A stretch of DNA of 64,000 nt from Theobroma cacao (Eukaryota > Streptophyta > Magnoliopsida > Malvales > Malvaceae), in assembly GCF_000208745.1 (NCBI RefSeq), contig NC_030851.1:37774187-37838186 (forward strand), given 5' to 3'. The notes beneath the pieces were generated by a model. That model was not told where the DNA came from. It made no database searches and saw only the letters and a list, made by a program, of their open reading frames with translations. The position numbers were made by a program, and so were the translations under genes. Every line of letters begins with the position of its first letter. The first letter of the stretch is position 1. Shown here in pieces: positions 11,887-24,222 of the stretch.

Positions 11887-12082
11887 TATAGAAGGAAAGG
11901 TTGTAGATGCTGCTGAAAACTACATTTTGGTGCAGCCGTTGCTTTCAAATGTAAGAGGTAGCATGAAGGCCAAATATGAACTCCTTACTCCCCAGGGGTC
12001 CTCGTCAGTGGGTTTCTCTAAGCGTAAAAAGAAGTCAACAATCGAATATGAACTATTTGCTTTTAATCCAGTGCGAGATTAA
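11878..12082 (+). pseudogene. Short coding-like relic downstream of the LINE insertion
   Basis: The frame continues through the right target duplication and reads about 67 codons, including VVDAAENYILVQPLLSNVR and a basic KRKKK stretch, to TAA at 12080-12082. In the pre-insertion sequence the frame extends about 10 codons further upstream. The product is not recognised. It may be the 3' end of the same relic gene as 9670-10680. Confidence 0.25.
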
Positions 12083-12564
12083 GTCCGCAAGAGTGCCGTA
12101 CAGAGAATTGAAGATGGTCGCTTGGTAAGCATTTATCTCTAGCGTAAAGGAAACATGAAAGAAGAGGGGAAAAAGCTCTGAATCATTAAAGGAGAGAGGG
12201 ATTTCACCGGATTAAGCAGCTAGCATACAGCGCCAACCCTAATAACTTGCTTCATCTGTAACTCAATACATCTTTCCGGCATGGTAAATTTCCTAAGCAT
12301 CCCAAAATGGTTCCTGATTAAGAAAACTTTTGAACCACATATTAAAAAGAACCACAGTTAAATTAAGAATGGAGTTTTCCACCTAGTGTGAGCGATAATA
12401 AAACAACAAAAAATGGAAAAGGGAACAGAATAGATTGCAGAGAGAACTGAGACATTCTTCCCTCCCTTTGTTCTCCCCCTACTGGTATTAAATGTCAAAA
12501 GTCTCACGTGTCGCCGCTCTTTACATTTGCCTTAAACTCATTGCAGTTCACAGCCTACCTCCTT

Positions 12565-12567
<3 letters not shown>

Positions 12568-12600
<33 letters not shown>

Positions 12601-12674
12601 GCACTAGCAGGTTTGCNTCCTTCCTTCCTCTCTCTCTCTCTCTCTCTCTCTCTAAAGTGCACTAGCAGGTTTGC
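12568..12674. repeat. CT microsatellites inside a 58-bp tandem duplication, with one undetermined base
   Basis: A 20-bp phrase starting AAGTGCACTAGCAGG occurs at 12597-12616 and again at 12655-12674. Each copy is preceded by a CT-dinucleotide tract (about 12568-12596 and 12629-12653). The base at 12617 is n. The right copy carries the stop codon of the ALKBH10-like gene (TAG on the minus strand, 12662-12664); the left copy is downstream of it. Slippage duplication or an assembly join are both possible. Confidence 0.85.
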
Positions 12675-15600
12675 TTGACACTATTGTCAGCACAATGCTG
12701 TTCTTCCTTCATCAAAGCTCTCCCACTGCCAGCTCCATCTACACTTCCATTGCAGTCCTGCTTTGGAGATTTTCCATCCAACCTACCCCTAGGAGAAGTT
12801 GTATGATGATTGGGTTTCACAGAACCATTCTCTTTTTCCCGTGGGGAAGTGGTCTCCACAAGAATGTTAAGTTCAGTTGCAGTAGTTGACAACTGTTGAG
12901 ATGATGAATTACCAGAGCCTGGCGGAGGTAGGAAAACTCCAGTGCCCGGAACAGGGAGACGAGGTGGAGGATGCCTTGGGGCAGCTGGCCACCCAGTCGA
13001 ACCAGGTGGGATCGGAACTGGAGCAGGAAAAGAAATTGCAGGAGCGACTGCAGTAGGCACAAATAAAGGTTGAACACCACTTGAAGGTGGAATTTGTGGC
13101 CGAATTGGTGGGGCCGGCAATACACCAGTTGTTGGTATTACTGCATAATGCTTGGGACCAGCAGAATGCCGAATACGATTTGGTGATCTACTAGGTGGTG
13201 GACCCCATTGGGAAGACTGAGAGACTGATGGTGAAGAAAGCCTCTGGTTGTCAGTCGTAGACTTCTTTGGTTGACAATACTTGGTAAATGTAACAAGTAT
13301 GCGTTGCTTTCGGACAGAGGGAAGTGCATGTTTGGCAAAATCAGCTGATTTTCCTTGCATCACAAGGAGAGATCTGCATGATAGTTATAAAATACAATCT
13401 CAAGAATATGAAACAAAAGAAGAGAATCTACTTGACCTCAATGAGGAAGAAATGCTAAGAAAGAATACCTTTCAATAACCATCAGTATTCTATTAGATGT
13501 GGGGACTCTATTCCTTAGAAGTATTATTACCAGTTTCATTTAGGATTGACTTAATAGCTAAATTACTCAAACTTAGTAATCTGGAAAAACATGGATATTC
13601 TTCTAATCTACACATGTCCCATTTTCCAAGCACATTGAAGCACCGTGATGGTTGTAGGATCCAGAAAAAGTGAAATAATTACCCAGGTGCCAGAGAAAGC
13701 TTTAAAGAGCCTCTATAGTCCCCAGGATGATCAGCTACAATTACCACCCTTCCAAATGTAATGTCACACTCAGTCAAAAACATGATGCAAACAGGCTTTC
13801 CAAACCATGGTGGCCACATGCGAGGCTGTGAATGATCCCCCTAAAAAAACCACGATAACATAAGCCATAAAGCTATCTCATTTTACAAAAACCACCAGAA
13901 AGCACCATTTTTACCCACCTCATTATAGACATCAATGATGCAAGAGTCTGGCTTCACAGTCATAACTTGCAAGTTGACCAAACGTTCAATAGTATCTTGC
14001 AGCAAGGGAGGAATGCCTTCTATTCTCCGATCTACTTAAGTTAAATCAAATTAGAAAGATATAGAAATTATTTGTTACTTTAAACTTTTTTAAAAAAATT
14101 CTTTGTGAAAATTTAAAATATATATTATTACTTTCTGTGTGCATGTGTGTGTTTTTGTGGGTGGGCGGGTGTAGGAATCAAGGAGGCGAACGCTCATCAT
14201 AGGAACATGCCTTTGGAAGTCCCTGCAGCATTTTCATCATCTAGCGGTGCATCTGCAATTGGAAGGCCCAATTGAATCATCTCTCTACCATGTCCCTTCA
14301 TAGGTCTTTTTGCAGCCACATATGTCTGACCTGCTTCTTGTCAATTGGCATGTAACAATTCAGCTATTACTGATATTTGAATGCAAAGATGGTACTTTTA
14401 CAAATATTCAGCACCCAAGAAAATGCACTACCAGACTGAACCAACATTATTCCAAGATTGATCAGGAATTAAAAGAACACAATCAGCTTAAGCAGCAGCA
14501 AAATTATCTGTTCCGTAATACAGAAATCGGCCATAGTACACTAACAACATCAGAAATTTAAAAGATATTAACAACAATGGTAGTAATAGAAATACTAGCA
14601 CCTTCAACCATCCCCAGAACAGTACTTAGCAGATGCATTCCAAAGTCCCAGGTTGACCCAGAAAAATTGCATGATCGATAAAACTATTAACAATAGTTCC
14701 TAAAATTATGATGCTGCAAACCTATTAACTATGATTATGATACAGCCTGAAAGCGAAAATATGCAGAAATGGGGTGGACAAATGATGGACATAAGATAGG
14801 ACTGGAATAGGATCCTAGGAGAGAGCACCAGCTGGTAATGAACTTCAAGGTCCTAAACTGATCATTTAAGCTATTTAGTATGTTAACAACTTAACATATA
14901 GATTAATGACAAACAAAATAGCCTAATTGATGCATATTTATAGAGTTTTTATTTTAAATGCTGTAAATACTTTCTAACATTAAGATATGCCAAATTGGTT
15001 TGGTAAATATTTATGTGCTTAAAAGCCAATTTTATAAGCACATCATGTTTGCATATAAGCATCTTCTCTAAAAATAATAACAATAAAACTTTTACATTAT
15101 GTCTACATTACTTGGTTATTTTAATCATATTCACAAGACCAGCCTGGAGGCTGACCAGTCAAGGGGGGCAGGGTTGAACCCAGCCAGTCCACATTCAAGG
15201 TAAAAAAATCCTCATTTGTTTTTTATTTTTTCCCTTCACATTTTATACAATTTTAATGCAATTGTTTAATCTGACTTTATCAATCTCCACAAAAATGTAT
15301 TCAAAGGAATTGACAAGCAAATGAAAAGACAGAAAAAAAAAGATTGCAAAATAGGAAAAAAAGAAAGTCAAAGCATGTAAAAATAATATAGGTATACAAG
15401 AAGAAAATGAGGAAACTGTAAAGAGTTGAAGAATGAAGGCTAAATAAGAATTTCAGGAAGTTTCAAAGAAATAATAAAAGGAAGCAAGAAGTAAAAATAA
15501 CTGAGAAATCAAGTCATAGGTAGTTAGCTGCACTGGGCCATGGAAAAGCTAATTCTTTTAATTATGGTCAAGTGCACTTGAGCCAAATAGCTCTTGCTTT

Positions 15601-18600
15601 TTCATGCAACTACGGAAAGATAGCTGGCTACCTAGAGATTTACATAAGCAGGCTGCTAAAGCTTCTTCTAAAAACGACCAGACTGGTCAAATGGCAGGTC
15701 TTATCCAGTTTTAACATATTTGACCAGGTCTTGACCACTGATTTCCACCAAAAAGGAAAAACCAAAAAAGAAAAAGAGCCTTTTCTTGCTGTGAAGAAAA
15801 ATGGGCATACCATTGACTTCCACCAGAATAACACCTCTCTAGATGTCAATTTATGATTTCAATCTTGGAAGAGAACATATTCAAGCCCACAACAACTTCC
15901 ACTTCCCAACAAAGCAACATAAAAAAAACAAAGAAAAAAAACTATCTCACTAGAATTTTTCATCCCCTTGATTTTCTAGGTTTTCTTTCCCAATATTCTT
16001 ACACTTACCCTTCTTGTATGCACTTTTTCCTTTGGCTACTACATACTATAACATAACTTGATTTTGGGTGCACGTTTGGTGCAGTTGGAATAATTTCACT
16101 CCACATAATTAGGTTCCCAGAAGTTGCACCATAGTAAGAAGGGAAACCATGCTAACCAGCTCAAAATCCCTCTACCCTTGTGAATGCAAGACTCAACCCA
16201 GTTTATAAAAATTATCAATGTGCCAGCCCTACAGCTTTCTATTGAACACGGACCTTTCCACTCTAGATGGTATTTATAATAAAACAGATACTCAAAGTGC
16301 AGAGCCAAGTTCCAGGCCAAGGTTTATACAACAAAATAAACATGTATCAGTCAATTTACATGCATTGAAAGCAGTTATATTAAGAAAAATATATGTAATT
16401 ATATGCCCGTATCTCTTATAATTCAAAGGTTTGGCACCAAACAGACATCTCTTTTCACTATATTTGTCTAGCTGACAAAACAAAATAAAATGTATCATCC
16501 AAATGAAATTAACACTAGAATTTAACATGCCAAGTAATCACTTTAAAATATAAAACAATGATAGTAGAGAAAAAGGCAGATACAATCACAAATTAATATA
16601 GAAAAACTAGCTCTGATACACAAAACCCAAGCTAAGTTACATGCTCACAAGTGGTACAAGGAAACTTAGTATTGCCAACCACCAAGATGTTTTCCCTCTT
16701 TTTACCTTATCTTTTGTCTCATCATTATAATATAACAACGTAGTCACATTCATCCCAGGCAGTTAATATTAAGCTCATTTGAAAGTCACAATAGAGACAA
16801 CCTATATGCAATAATGAAGCCAACAAAAAAACAGCCTCCCCGATCTCTACCCATTTAAAAAAGTAGTAGCCATGCTCAGTACAAGCATGAAACAATAAAA
16901 TAAATAATAAACAAATAGAAGCCTACAATTACTGTTACGCAGGTAAAGTGGGTTAGAAAGAAGCTAGCTGTACCATCACTCTACACTACATGACATGACA
17001 TTGCCCTAATCCACATCTAGTTCCACGCCGGGACCTATATTCAATGGCCATGGTCTACTTCACTTAATTCAAAGCTTGTGACAAAAATTCATAAAAGTCA
17101 GAAGATGAAGGTTTGCGAATAGGACAGACCCAGCAAGCACACTAAACTAGGTCACTTGAAACAAGGATGAGCCCTGTTTTTCCAGCCACTCATATGTTCA
17201 GGAACCAGGGCAATGTCTAGGCATGCATTTACAGCACAAGTCTAACTGTAAAACAGCTGGAAAAATTCCTCCAACCTAAATAGGTAAATTAGTTAAAGCA
17301 TATATCGTACAACTAAATCAGCCCTTTTCTTCTATGTGCAATAGCAATTTTTATTTCTTTTCATTATCCTTGTCACTTCAGCAACTTGAGAAAATGACTC
17401 ATTAGATGAATTAACCAAGGAAAAAACTAGCAGCTTCCAATGATTGCATGAAATTTGGAAAGATTTGCTTTCTCCTTGCTGGACCAAAATAAAAAAAAAA
17501 ATGAAGGAAACTTTTAAGAGAATTTACCTTGAAGTTGTCCTCTTTTCCCTGCAGCCCTTAAATCATTTACCAATGATACAAGATCTAAAACTTCCTTGTC
17601 ATCAAACAGTTCCTCATACAATTTTAGCCCATCCACCACATTGACCTAAGAAAAAAATAATTGCCCATAAGAAGTAGAAACAGAGAAGGGGAAAAAAAAG
17701 CAAGCTATCAGTTCATCCAGAATTTCACAAATATATCATCATAAAAGTTATAAATAATTACCATCTTTCCGTCAAACATCTCATTACCAACAAAAGTTTT
17801 TGGACCCGCAGCCAGATTCTGCTTTTCATTCTGGTTTTGGATGGAACATAAATCATTCTCTGAAAAATCATAAATAAAAAACTATTAATTTAACAAAACA
17901 TAGAGAAACTACATGTTCAACATGAAGAAATTATTCAAAGAACAAGTTAAATGTCTGAATTCAACATATGGTGCAGGAGTTGAATCAAAGGTGCAACCAA
18001 TCAATACACTACCCAGTTTATTCACACCTCCTAGCTCAATAGGAAAAGAGGGAGATTTTTTCTAAAATAGATAAGTAAATATATTTGGATAAGTTCAAGT
18101 CTTAGCAATAAAAAAAATCCAAGACTAGTGAACTTTAAATGTACAGCAGTTGATAGTCATAAATGGTGCAGCTTCCCCTTTCAGGACCTTCTACGAGCTA
18201 AAAGCAACCCATCACTGAAGCAAAAGGATGTACCTTTATAGCTTGATGTGCACCCACCATTTACATCCTCGGTTACAGATTCTGCATCGCCAGCATGAGG
18301 TTTAGAACCAGTATCTGGGTTCAAAGCCAAAAAACAAAAAGGAATGTTAATCTTACAACATAAATCGTCAAGTACAATACATAATTTCATTTAATGGGTG
18401 TCAACTGGCATTTGTAAAAGCATTTAGTAATTATTATCCAATGTGGTATGGCTATGGAAAGCTTGAAAATGAATCCAAAGTCATCAAGGGCAAACGAAAA
18501 ATCCCTAGGAGTTAAAAGTTAAAACCAGATTGATTTCCTTATGCACTGATATAAAATCCCCATCCCAAAACACAGTTTTGATGAGATTCAAGACCTTAAT

Positions 18601-19934
18601 GAGATACTTTCAAAGATAAAAATGCATCAAACAAATATTTGGCGCAATATGAAACCTGAAATCATTTATCACATCCAGCACATTCTGATATGTGCACGTA
18701 AAACTAATAGCGAATTTGGCAATAAAGTATGTGGACTTTGTCCTCTCCAAGATTACGAATAAGTTATTAAATGCATGCCTCTGAATTTTTTTTTCACCCA
18801 TCTCCAACTGCACCACTCTGGGATGAAAAAAAACACCTGCCTTTTAAAATACATAAATCCAGTTTCAAGCAAAATTATTCCATCAAAAATAGTGCAATTG
18901 TTGATTAGGTAGGCATATACATATTCAGGTGAAAAGCGAAAATAGAGAATGTGACAGCAATTTTCAATTAAGAAAGCTTGCTTTAAAATCCTACAAACCC
19001 AAAACAAAAAAAATTATCAAACAACAAAAGGCTACTTTCTTGTTTTGGATAATATGCCTCATCCAAGAAAGAAGCATATATGGCAACACCAAGCTTTTTA
19101 AGCAAGTAGATAGCTCCTAAGTCAACAATATCAACACACAGCATCCCTTAGAATACAAATTTCAACCCTCTAAATCACAAACCACTAACCAACCATAACA
19201 AGCTAGAAGAATAGAAAGTATCATTCACTAAAGCATTCAACATTCACCAAAATGTACGTAAAACAGATAAAAAAAGAAACATGAACCAAGTACTTACCTT
19301 TTTTATCCTCTGTGAACGTTGAGCACTTATCCTCCACCTTCCCTACCTCACCACACGACTTAACTTCCTCACGTTTCTCACTCCCTCTCTCATTTCTCTC
19401 CGAAACTGCAGTAACAGTCGAATTCCCATCACTATCTACCCCAGAATTCTGCACTTCTTTAGCCACCTCCATCCTCTGCCCCTTAAACCCCATTCCAGAT
19501 CTTTTAATTCCCCCAACTTTTCCCGAATCATAATGCCTTTGTCTCCGTCTCCACGCAACTTGTTGAAGCGCGTAGGAAACCTCAGCAACCGAAAAGTACT
19601 GCTGCATATGAAGCACGGGGTTCCAATTACATCTCCTTTGTTGAATGCAAGCTATGACGGCTTCATACTCCCCAACTTCCCCAACCTCACGCAAATGATG
19701 ACAAAGAGAGTCAATAATAGCATTGGATGCAGCGAATTCCCCACGCAACCAATAGATAAAGCCATCACGCTCATCGGGGAGCCATTGCCGGTGGTGGTGC
19801 TGATGGATCTCTCCTCCTCCACCTCCACCGCCACCAACGGCCCCAACAGCACCACCGCCGCCGGCTCCTGCAGCTGCAGTAGCAGGGAACTGCATTTTAT
19901 CAGATAAAACTACATTTCCCGATGGCATTGCCAT
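12662..19934 (-). CDS. ALKBH10-like protein with proline-rich C-terminus, metal site probably altered
   Basis: Eight exons (19934-19298, 18314-18234, 17859-17762, 17645-17528, 14330-14211, 14031-13919, 13840-13683, 13373-12662) give 678 residues. The family is the plant ALKBH9/10 group of 2-oxoglutarate/Fe(II) RNA demethylases, specifically the members long annotated as hydroxyproline-rich (Arabidopsis At1g14710-like). Residues 1-60 are Gly/Ala/His-rich low complexity; residues about 45-135 hold a conserved Trp-rich block ([20 protein letters not shown]); the AlkB-like fold covers about 275-475; residues about 480-610 are Pro-rich with repeated PPP. Distal H457 and the R463-K464-Q465-R466 block remain, but the position of the catalytic HxE in ALKBH10B reads W401-F-G403. 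It may therefore bind RNA or a partner rather than demethylate. The start at 19934 is the first ATG of the frame. The intron after exon 5 begins with GC. No localisation signal is clear. Confidence 0.87.
14332..17527 (-). other. Large intron 4 of the ALKBH10-like gene
   Basis: This 3.2-kb intron lies between exons ending at 17528 and starting at 14330. It has AT-rich sequence, poly-A and poly-T runs and several short open frames on both strands, none with recognisable protein similarity. I see no terminal repeats or target-site duplication that would show an inserted element. Confidence 0.6.
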
Positions 19935-22456
19935 TGAGAAAAACTTTCGAACCAATCCAAAGAAAGATACCCAAACTACTAAAACAACATATATAAATTA
20001 AAATACCCCAAATCCAGATCTAATTATTTTATATCCCACAAAATCCAACCGGATCACGTTAAATCACAAACAAAATTCTTTTAACTCAAACTGATTCAAC
20101 TTATAAAACAAGACGTAATTCCGTGAAAAAATTAACAACTGGGTTTTTTTTGTTGCTTTTCTGGGTTTAAGGAGATCTAATAAAAGATTTGCAATGAGAA
20201 AGGAAATGGGTAGTTAAAGAGCCAAAGCAAAGCCAAACCAAAATACGGAAATGGGATTGGTCTAATTTAGTCAGATCTGGAAAATGGGTCTCTAGTTTTT
20301 GTTGTGTGTTGTGCGTGTGAAGATACAGTGCAACAAAAAAGTGTGACGTGAAGATGGGGAGTGTCACAAGAAATATAAAAAAAAAAACCCAAAAATAAAT
20401 AATAAAAGAGATCTAGGGTTTAGGTTTTTTGGTGGAAAAAAGAGAAGGAAGACTTTCTCGGGAGTGAAGGTGAAGAAAAATGGCTTATCGATCACGCATG
20501 CTTATGGTCTTAAATGGTGGCTAAAATCCAAAGTCCAAACAACTTCATCCATCTCCTCCTCACTCACTTTTCCTAATGTGGATCGAGTGTGGATCGAACC
20601 ATGATAGAATATTCTCAGAGAGTGATTTCATATTTAACTATTGTTCAAGGAATGACATTTTATTTCTTTAACTCTTACTCCTTTTGGGTTTTGGGTTTAA
20701 GATTTATTAACTCAAACTCTAAACTTTTTAGTGTGCATCTGTTTTTGATTTTTGATTTTTGATTTTATAATTTGATTGTTTTACCTTTTTCTGTTAATTT
20801 TTAAAATCGATTTAAATTTAACTTCTTGAGTATTTTTTTAATATGGATTCAACCATGATAGAATATTTTTCTTGGTCTGGTGATTTAGTCTTTTAGACGT
20901 GTCAAAAGGTTTTTTTTTTTTCAAGAACGATATTTATTTATTAATTTTTTTTGTTGATTTTGGTGTTTTAGAGTTTAAAATTTATTTCGAGTTTGAGTGA
21001 AATTGTAAGAAAAAATTATTAATAACTATAATTTTATATAAGGGGTAGAGTGAGTATAAATTATTACAATTGCGCTTTCTTGCCATTTTATTTTTTTACA
21101 ATTTTGTACTGCTTGAGCAGTAGAGACATAAATGTTAATTAACAATGTAATAATGACAAATTTAATTAATTTTTTTATATAAAATTTAGAGTTTGCAAAT
21201 AAAGTTGACAAACCTATTATTATAATGGGCTTCGCATTAAAATTTAATTAATATCAAACCAACACAAAAGTTTTACAAATGAATGCTTAAATAACCCCAT
21301 AATAAAGATATATTTAATTACAAAAATTTTAAATTAACACATCAAATAAACAAAGATAATACTAATTTTTTTTAAATAAAAATTACAATCCTATAAACAT
21401 TGAACATCTAATTCGTATTGCATTTATAAATTTTTAAATAATATTTAAAGTGTAATTAATAATTTTGAGTACTATACATACCAAACGATAATGACTAATA
21501 ATACATACCTACGTGTATATATATATAATTTAAAAAAAAACCCAAAAAAAATAAAAGCAAATAAAAGAAGAAAAAACAAGTGGTGTTATTTGCACAATAT
21601 TTTCTTAATCAATATAAGTTTTTCAAATAATAATTGATAAATTTATATTTCGACGAGATAAATATAAACAACTGAAACAACAATCACGATAATCTAATCA
21701 TTTTTATTATATATATATAGATAGATATGTATTATTGGCGACTATTACTTCTAATATAAGAAAAATAATAACAAACAACTCAATAAAGTAACATATAGAT
21801 AGACAAAATTCAATATAAAATTCGATAAAATCACACATGATAAGACTTTGAACTTTGAGATTGGAATTTCTAGAGTCTCCTTGCGATCAACACTAAAGCT
21901 CATACCCATTAATTATAAACTTTTGACTTTGCTTGGAACAGGACTAATTAAGAGCTGGCAATTTGGGGGTAAGATGGTGATGACTGAAATCATGTGAAAG
22001 TTAGCAGCATAGGTCTCAGTGTTTGTGGATAACATGGCACTAACATGTGGAATCAAGAGTGGAGTTCAATTTCCATTAAACCAAAGCTTTAACCTTGTTC
22101 TTACACCTTGCAAGATGGACGAAATGTTTCGTTGACAATCTCGTGTTTACACACCCCACACGTCAAGTAAAACCATCCATCCACTTTCCTATTTAATTGT
22201 ATTTTCTTTGTCAAGATTTTGATAATATGATTTGTTTTTTATATATACATGAAAGTTTACAAAATTATGGTAATTAGTTTTCTCTGATCCTATCACACAA
22301 AATTCTTTTCCTGTCAATTTTGGGGTGTACATCCGATCGTAAACTTTATTGCATTAATTTTTTTTTTATAATATTTTAAAAAAATTTATATTTGTTAAAA
22401 AATTGACATGATATTCAAATAAACTTTCTAAACTATTTAATTTTTTTTTTGAAGAG
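19935..22456. other. 5' region of the ALKBH10-like gene and AT-rich spacer
   Basis: The first 500 bp upstream of the ATG (to about 20450) are AT-rich with purine runs and probably hold the 5' UTR and promoter. A 38-bp phrase containing AACCATGATAGAATATT occurs near 20597 and again near 20850 in direct orientation. Beyond 20640 the sequence is simple AT-rich spacer with T-runs; no gene is supported. Confidence 0.55.
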
Positions 22457-22912
22457 AAACTATTCAACAAAATTTAAATAAGTTTTAATTCTTTTATTGC
22501 ATTTAATCAAATTTATGTTTTTTTATTTTGGATCAAATAAGCTTTTATGATTAATAATTAATTAATTACTATTAATTAAAATGACAATTACCATTTTATA
22601 TCCATATGATATCGATGTGGAGAGTGAAAAATGTTACATGATCATATTATTATATCAAACATATCACATCATCATCAATTATGATATATCAGCATATCAC
22701 GTTACCGTCAATTATGATATGCTAGCATACCATGTCAAGTTACACGACATAGAATAATAAACAACATTTGGATTAAGACAATCATTAGTTATAAGAGTCT
22801 ATTTAACTCAAACTAAAAGTATAAGGGCTTATTTGGCTCAAAAAAAAAGTAAGAGAGTTTAATTGAATGTAATAAAAGTATAAGAGTTCATTTGAATTTT
22901 TCTTAATAGTTT
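22457..22912. mobile_element. MITE-like foldback element, copy A
   Basis: The ends are long imperfect inverted repeats: AAACTATTCAACAAAATTTA at 22457 pairs with the reverse complement of the segment ending TTTCTTAATAGTTT at 22912, and pairing continues inward through a TTTTATTGCATTTAATC-like block. The middle contains a short tandem repeat (CAATTATGATATNNNAGCATA) near 22675-22735. There is no coding capacity. The sequence is homologous to the interrupted copy B next to it. Confidence 0.6.
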
Positions 22913-23089
22913 AGGGTTTTTTTAGGTATTATGACAAAAATTCAAATCAATTCTTATTCTTCTATTGCATTTAACCAAATCTATATACTTTTATTTTAAA
23001 TCAAATAAGTTCTTATTACTAATAATTAACTAACTATTATCAATCAAATCACCACTTGTCATTTTTTGTATCATATGATGCTAATGTGG

Positions 23090-24164
23090 TGTTGGCTCCA
23101 TTAGTTTTTGATGATAATAAAACATTCTCATTTATTTATGTCTAATTTCTTTATTTGAGTGTGCAGGAAATTAATATATGAAAATTAATTTCTTAAATCT
23201 TTAAAGAGTATTTTTGAAAGAAAAAGAGGGATAAAATCAACAAGATGTAACTGAATAACAAGGAGGAAGCTTATTGGTGAAATAAAGAAGAACATTGGTT
23301 GACCAAATTTCAAATTGAATAAATGACGGGCTAAAGAGTTTGAGAAACAAAACCAACTTAGTCATCCAAGTCAGTCGACTAAGTGCCCTCTGCCAGAATC
23401 TGCAAACCAGAAACATAATCAACTTAGTCAACCAAGTTTGTCGACTAAGAGCTCTCTGTCTGTAATTTAAACTAGAGTACTACAAGACAAATTAACGGCT
23501 AAAACTCATCCTCAACTGTTTTCAACAGATATAAACTGTCAAACTGCCATCAGAGTTGCATCTTCAAGTATAAAAGGGTCTTCCAACAATTAAAAACAAG
23601 TTTTTTGAAGCCTTGAATGAGATTTGAGCTATAGAAAGTTGAAAAACCAGAAAAGCTTCACTGCACTTGTCTGCACTTTAATGCCTACTCTTTTGCATCT
23701 GTGATTAGCACTCAATCTTATACCAATCAGATCATCTAGTGATCATAGGTACTTTCTTTTACCACTTCTTCTTGTATACTTAGAGTGAGGGAGTCACTCT
23801 AAGGGGTTATTCAAGCTTGGGAAAGCTTGAATGTTATAGGTTGTGGTTGAGCCTTGGAAAATTACTTTGGGTTTTAGTTTAGCTCGGGAAAAACTAGTGT
23901 AAAGGTTATGGCTGAGCTTGCGAAAAGCCATTGTAAAAGCTTGGTGGAAGCTTGTGAATTCCACTGCTTTAGTGATTTGGTTTGAAAAATCCTTGGTTGG
24001 ATAATCAAGGTAGTGGATGTAGGTCTTGGACCGAACCACTATAAATTATTGTCCATTGTCTACTCTGTTTTTATCTTCTTTATTCTGGAAATTAGTTCCA
24101 CACCTTGTCAAAAGCCAAATTATGTTATTCACCCCCCCTCTAGCACATATCAACGGGACCAACA
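23090..24164 (+). repeat. 5' LTR of the Sirevirus
   Basis: The LTR begins TGTTGGCTCC and ends GGGACCAACA, followed by the primer-binding site. It holds two copies of a palindrome-like block (CAACTTAGTCANCCAAGT..GTCGACTAAG) at about 23354-23386 and 23420-23450. A GAAGCTTG.GAA-type repeat region lies at about 23810-23960. Confidence 0.9.
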
Positions 24165-24166
24165 AT

Positions 24167-24178
24167 TGGTATCAAAGC
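24167..24178 (+). other. Primer-binding site (tRNA-iMet type)
   Basis: TGGTATCAAAGC begins two bases after the 5' LTR. It is the usual Copia sequence complementary to the initiator Met tRNA (TGGTATCAGAGC) with one difference. Confidence 0.85.
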
Positions 24179-24222
24179 TAGTTCCCTGTTTATAAGGCTT
24201 AATATCTTTTAGGAGGATTCAA

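Noticed and set aside
15640..15856. Overlapping open frames on both strands in intron 4 of the ALKBH10-like gene
   Set aside because: They are near-mirror frames in AT-rich intron sequence with no homology or terminal repeats.
19312..19907. Plus-strand ORFs opposite exon 1 of the ALKBH10-like gene
   Set aside because: They are antisense shadows of the Gly-rich, conserved first exon.
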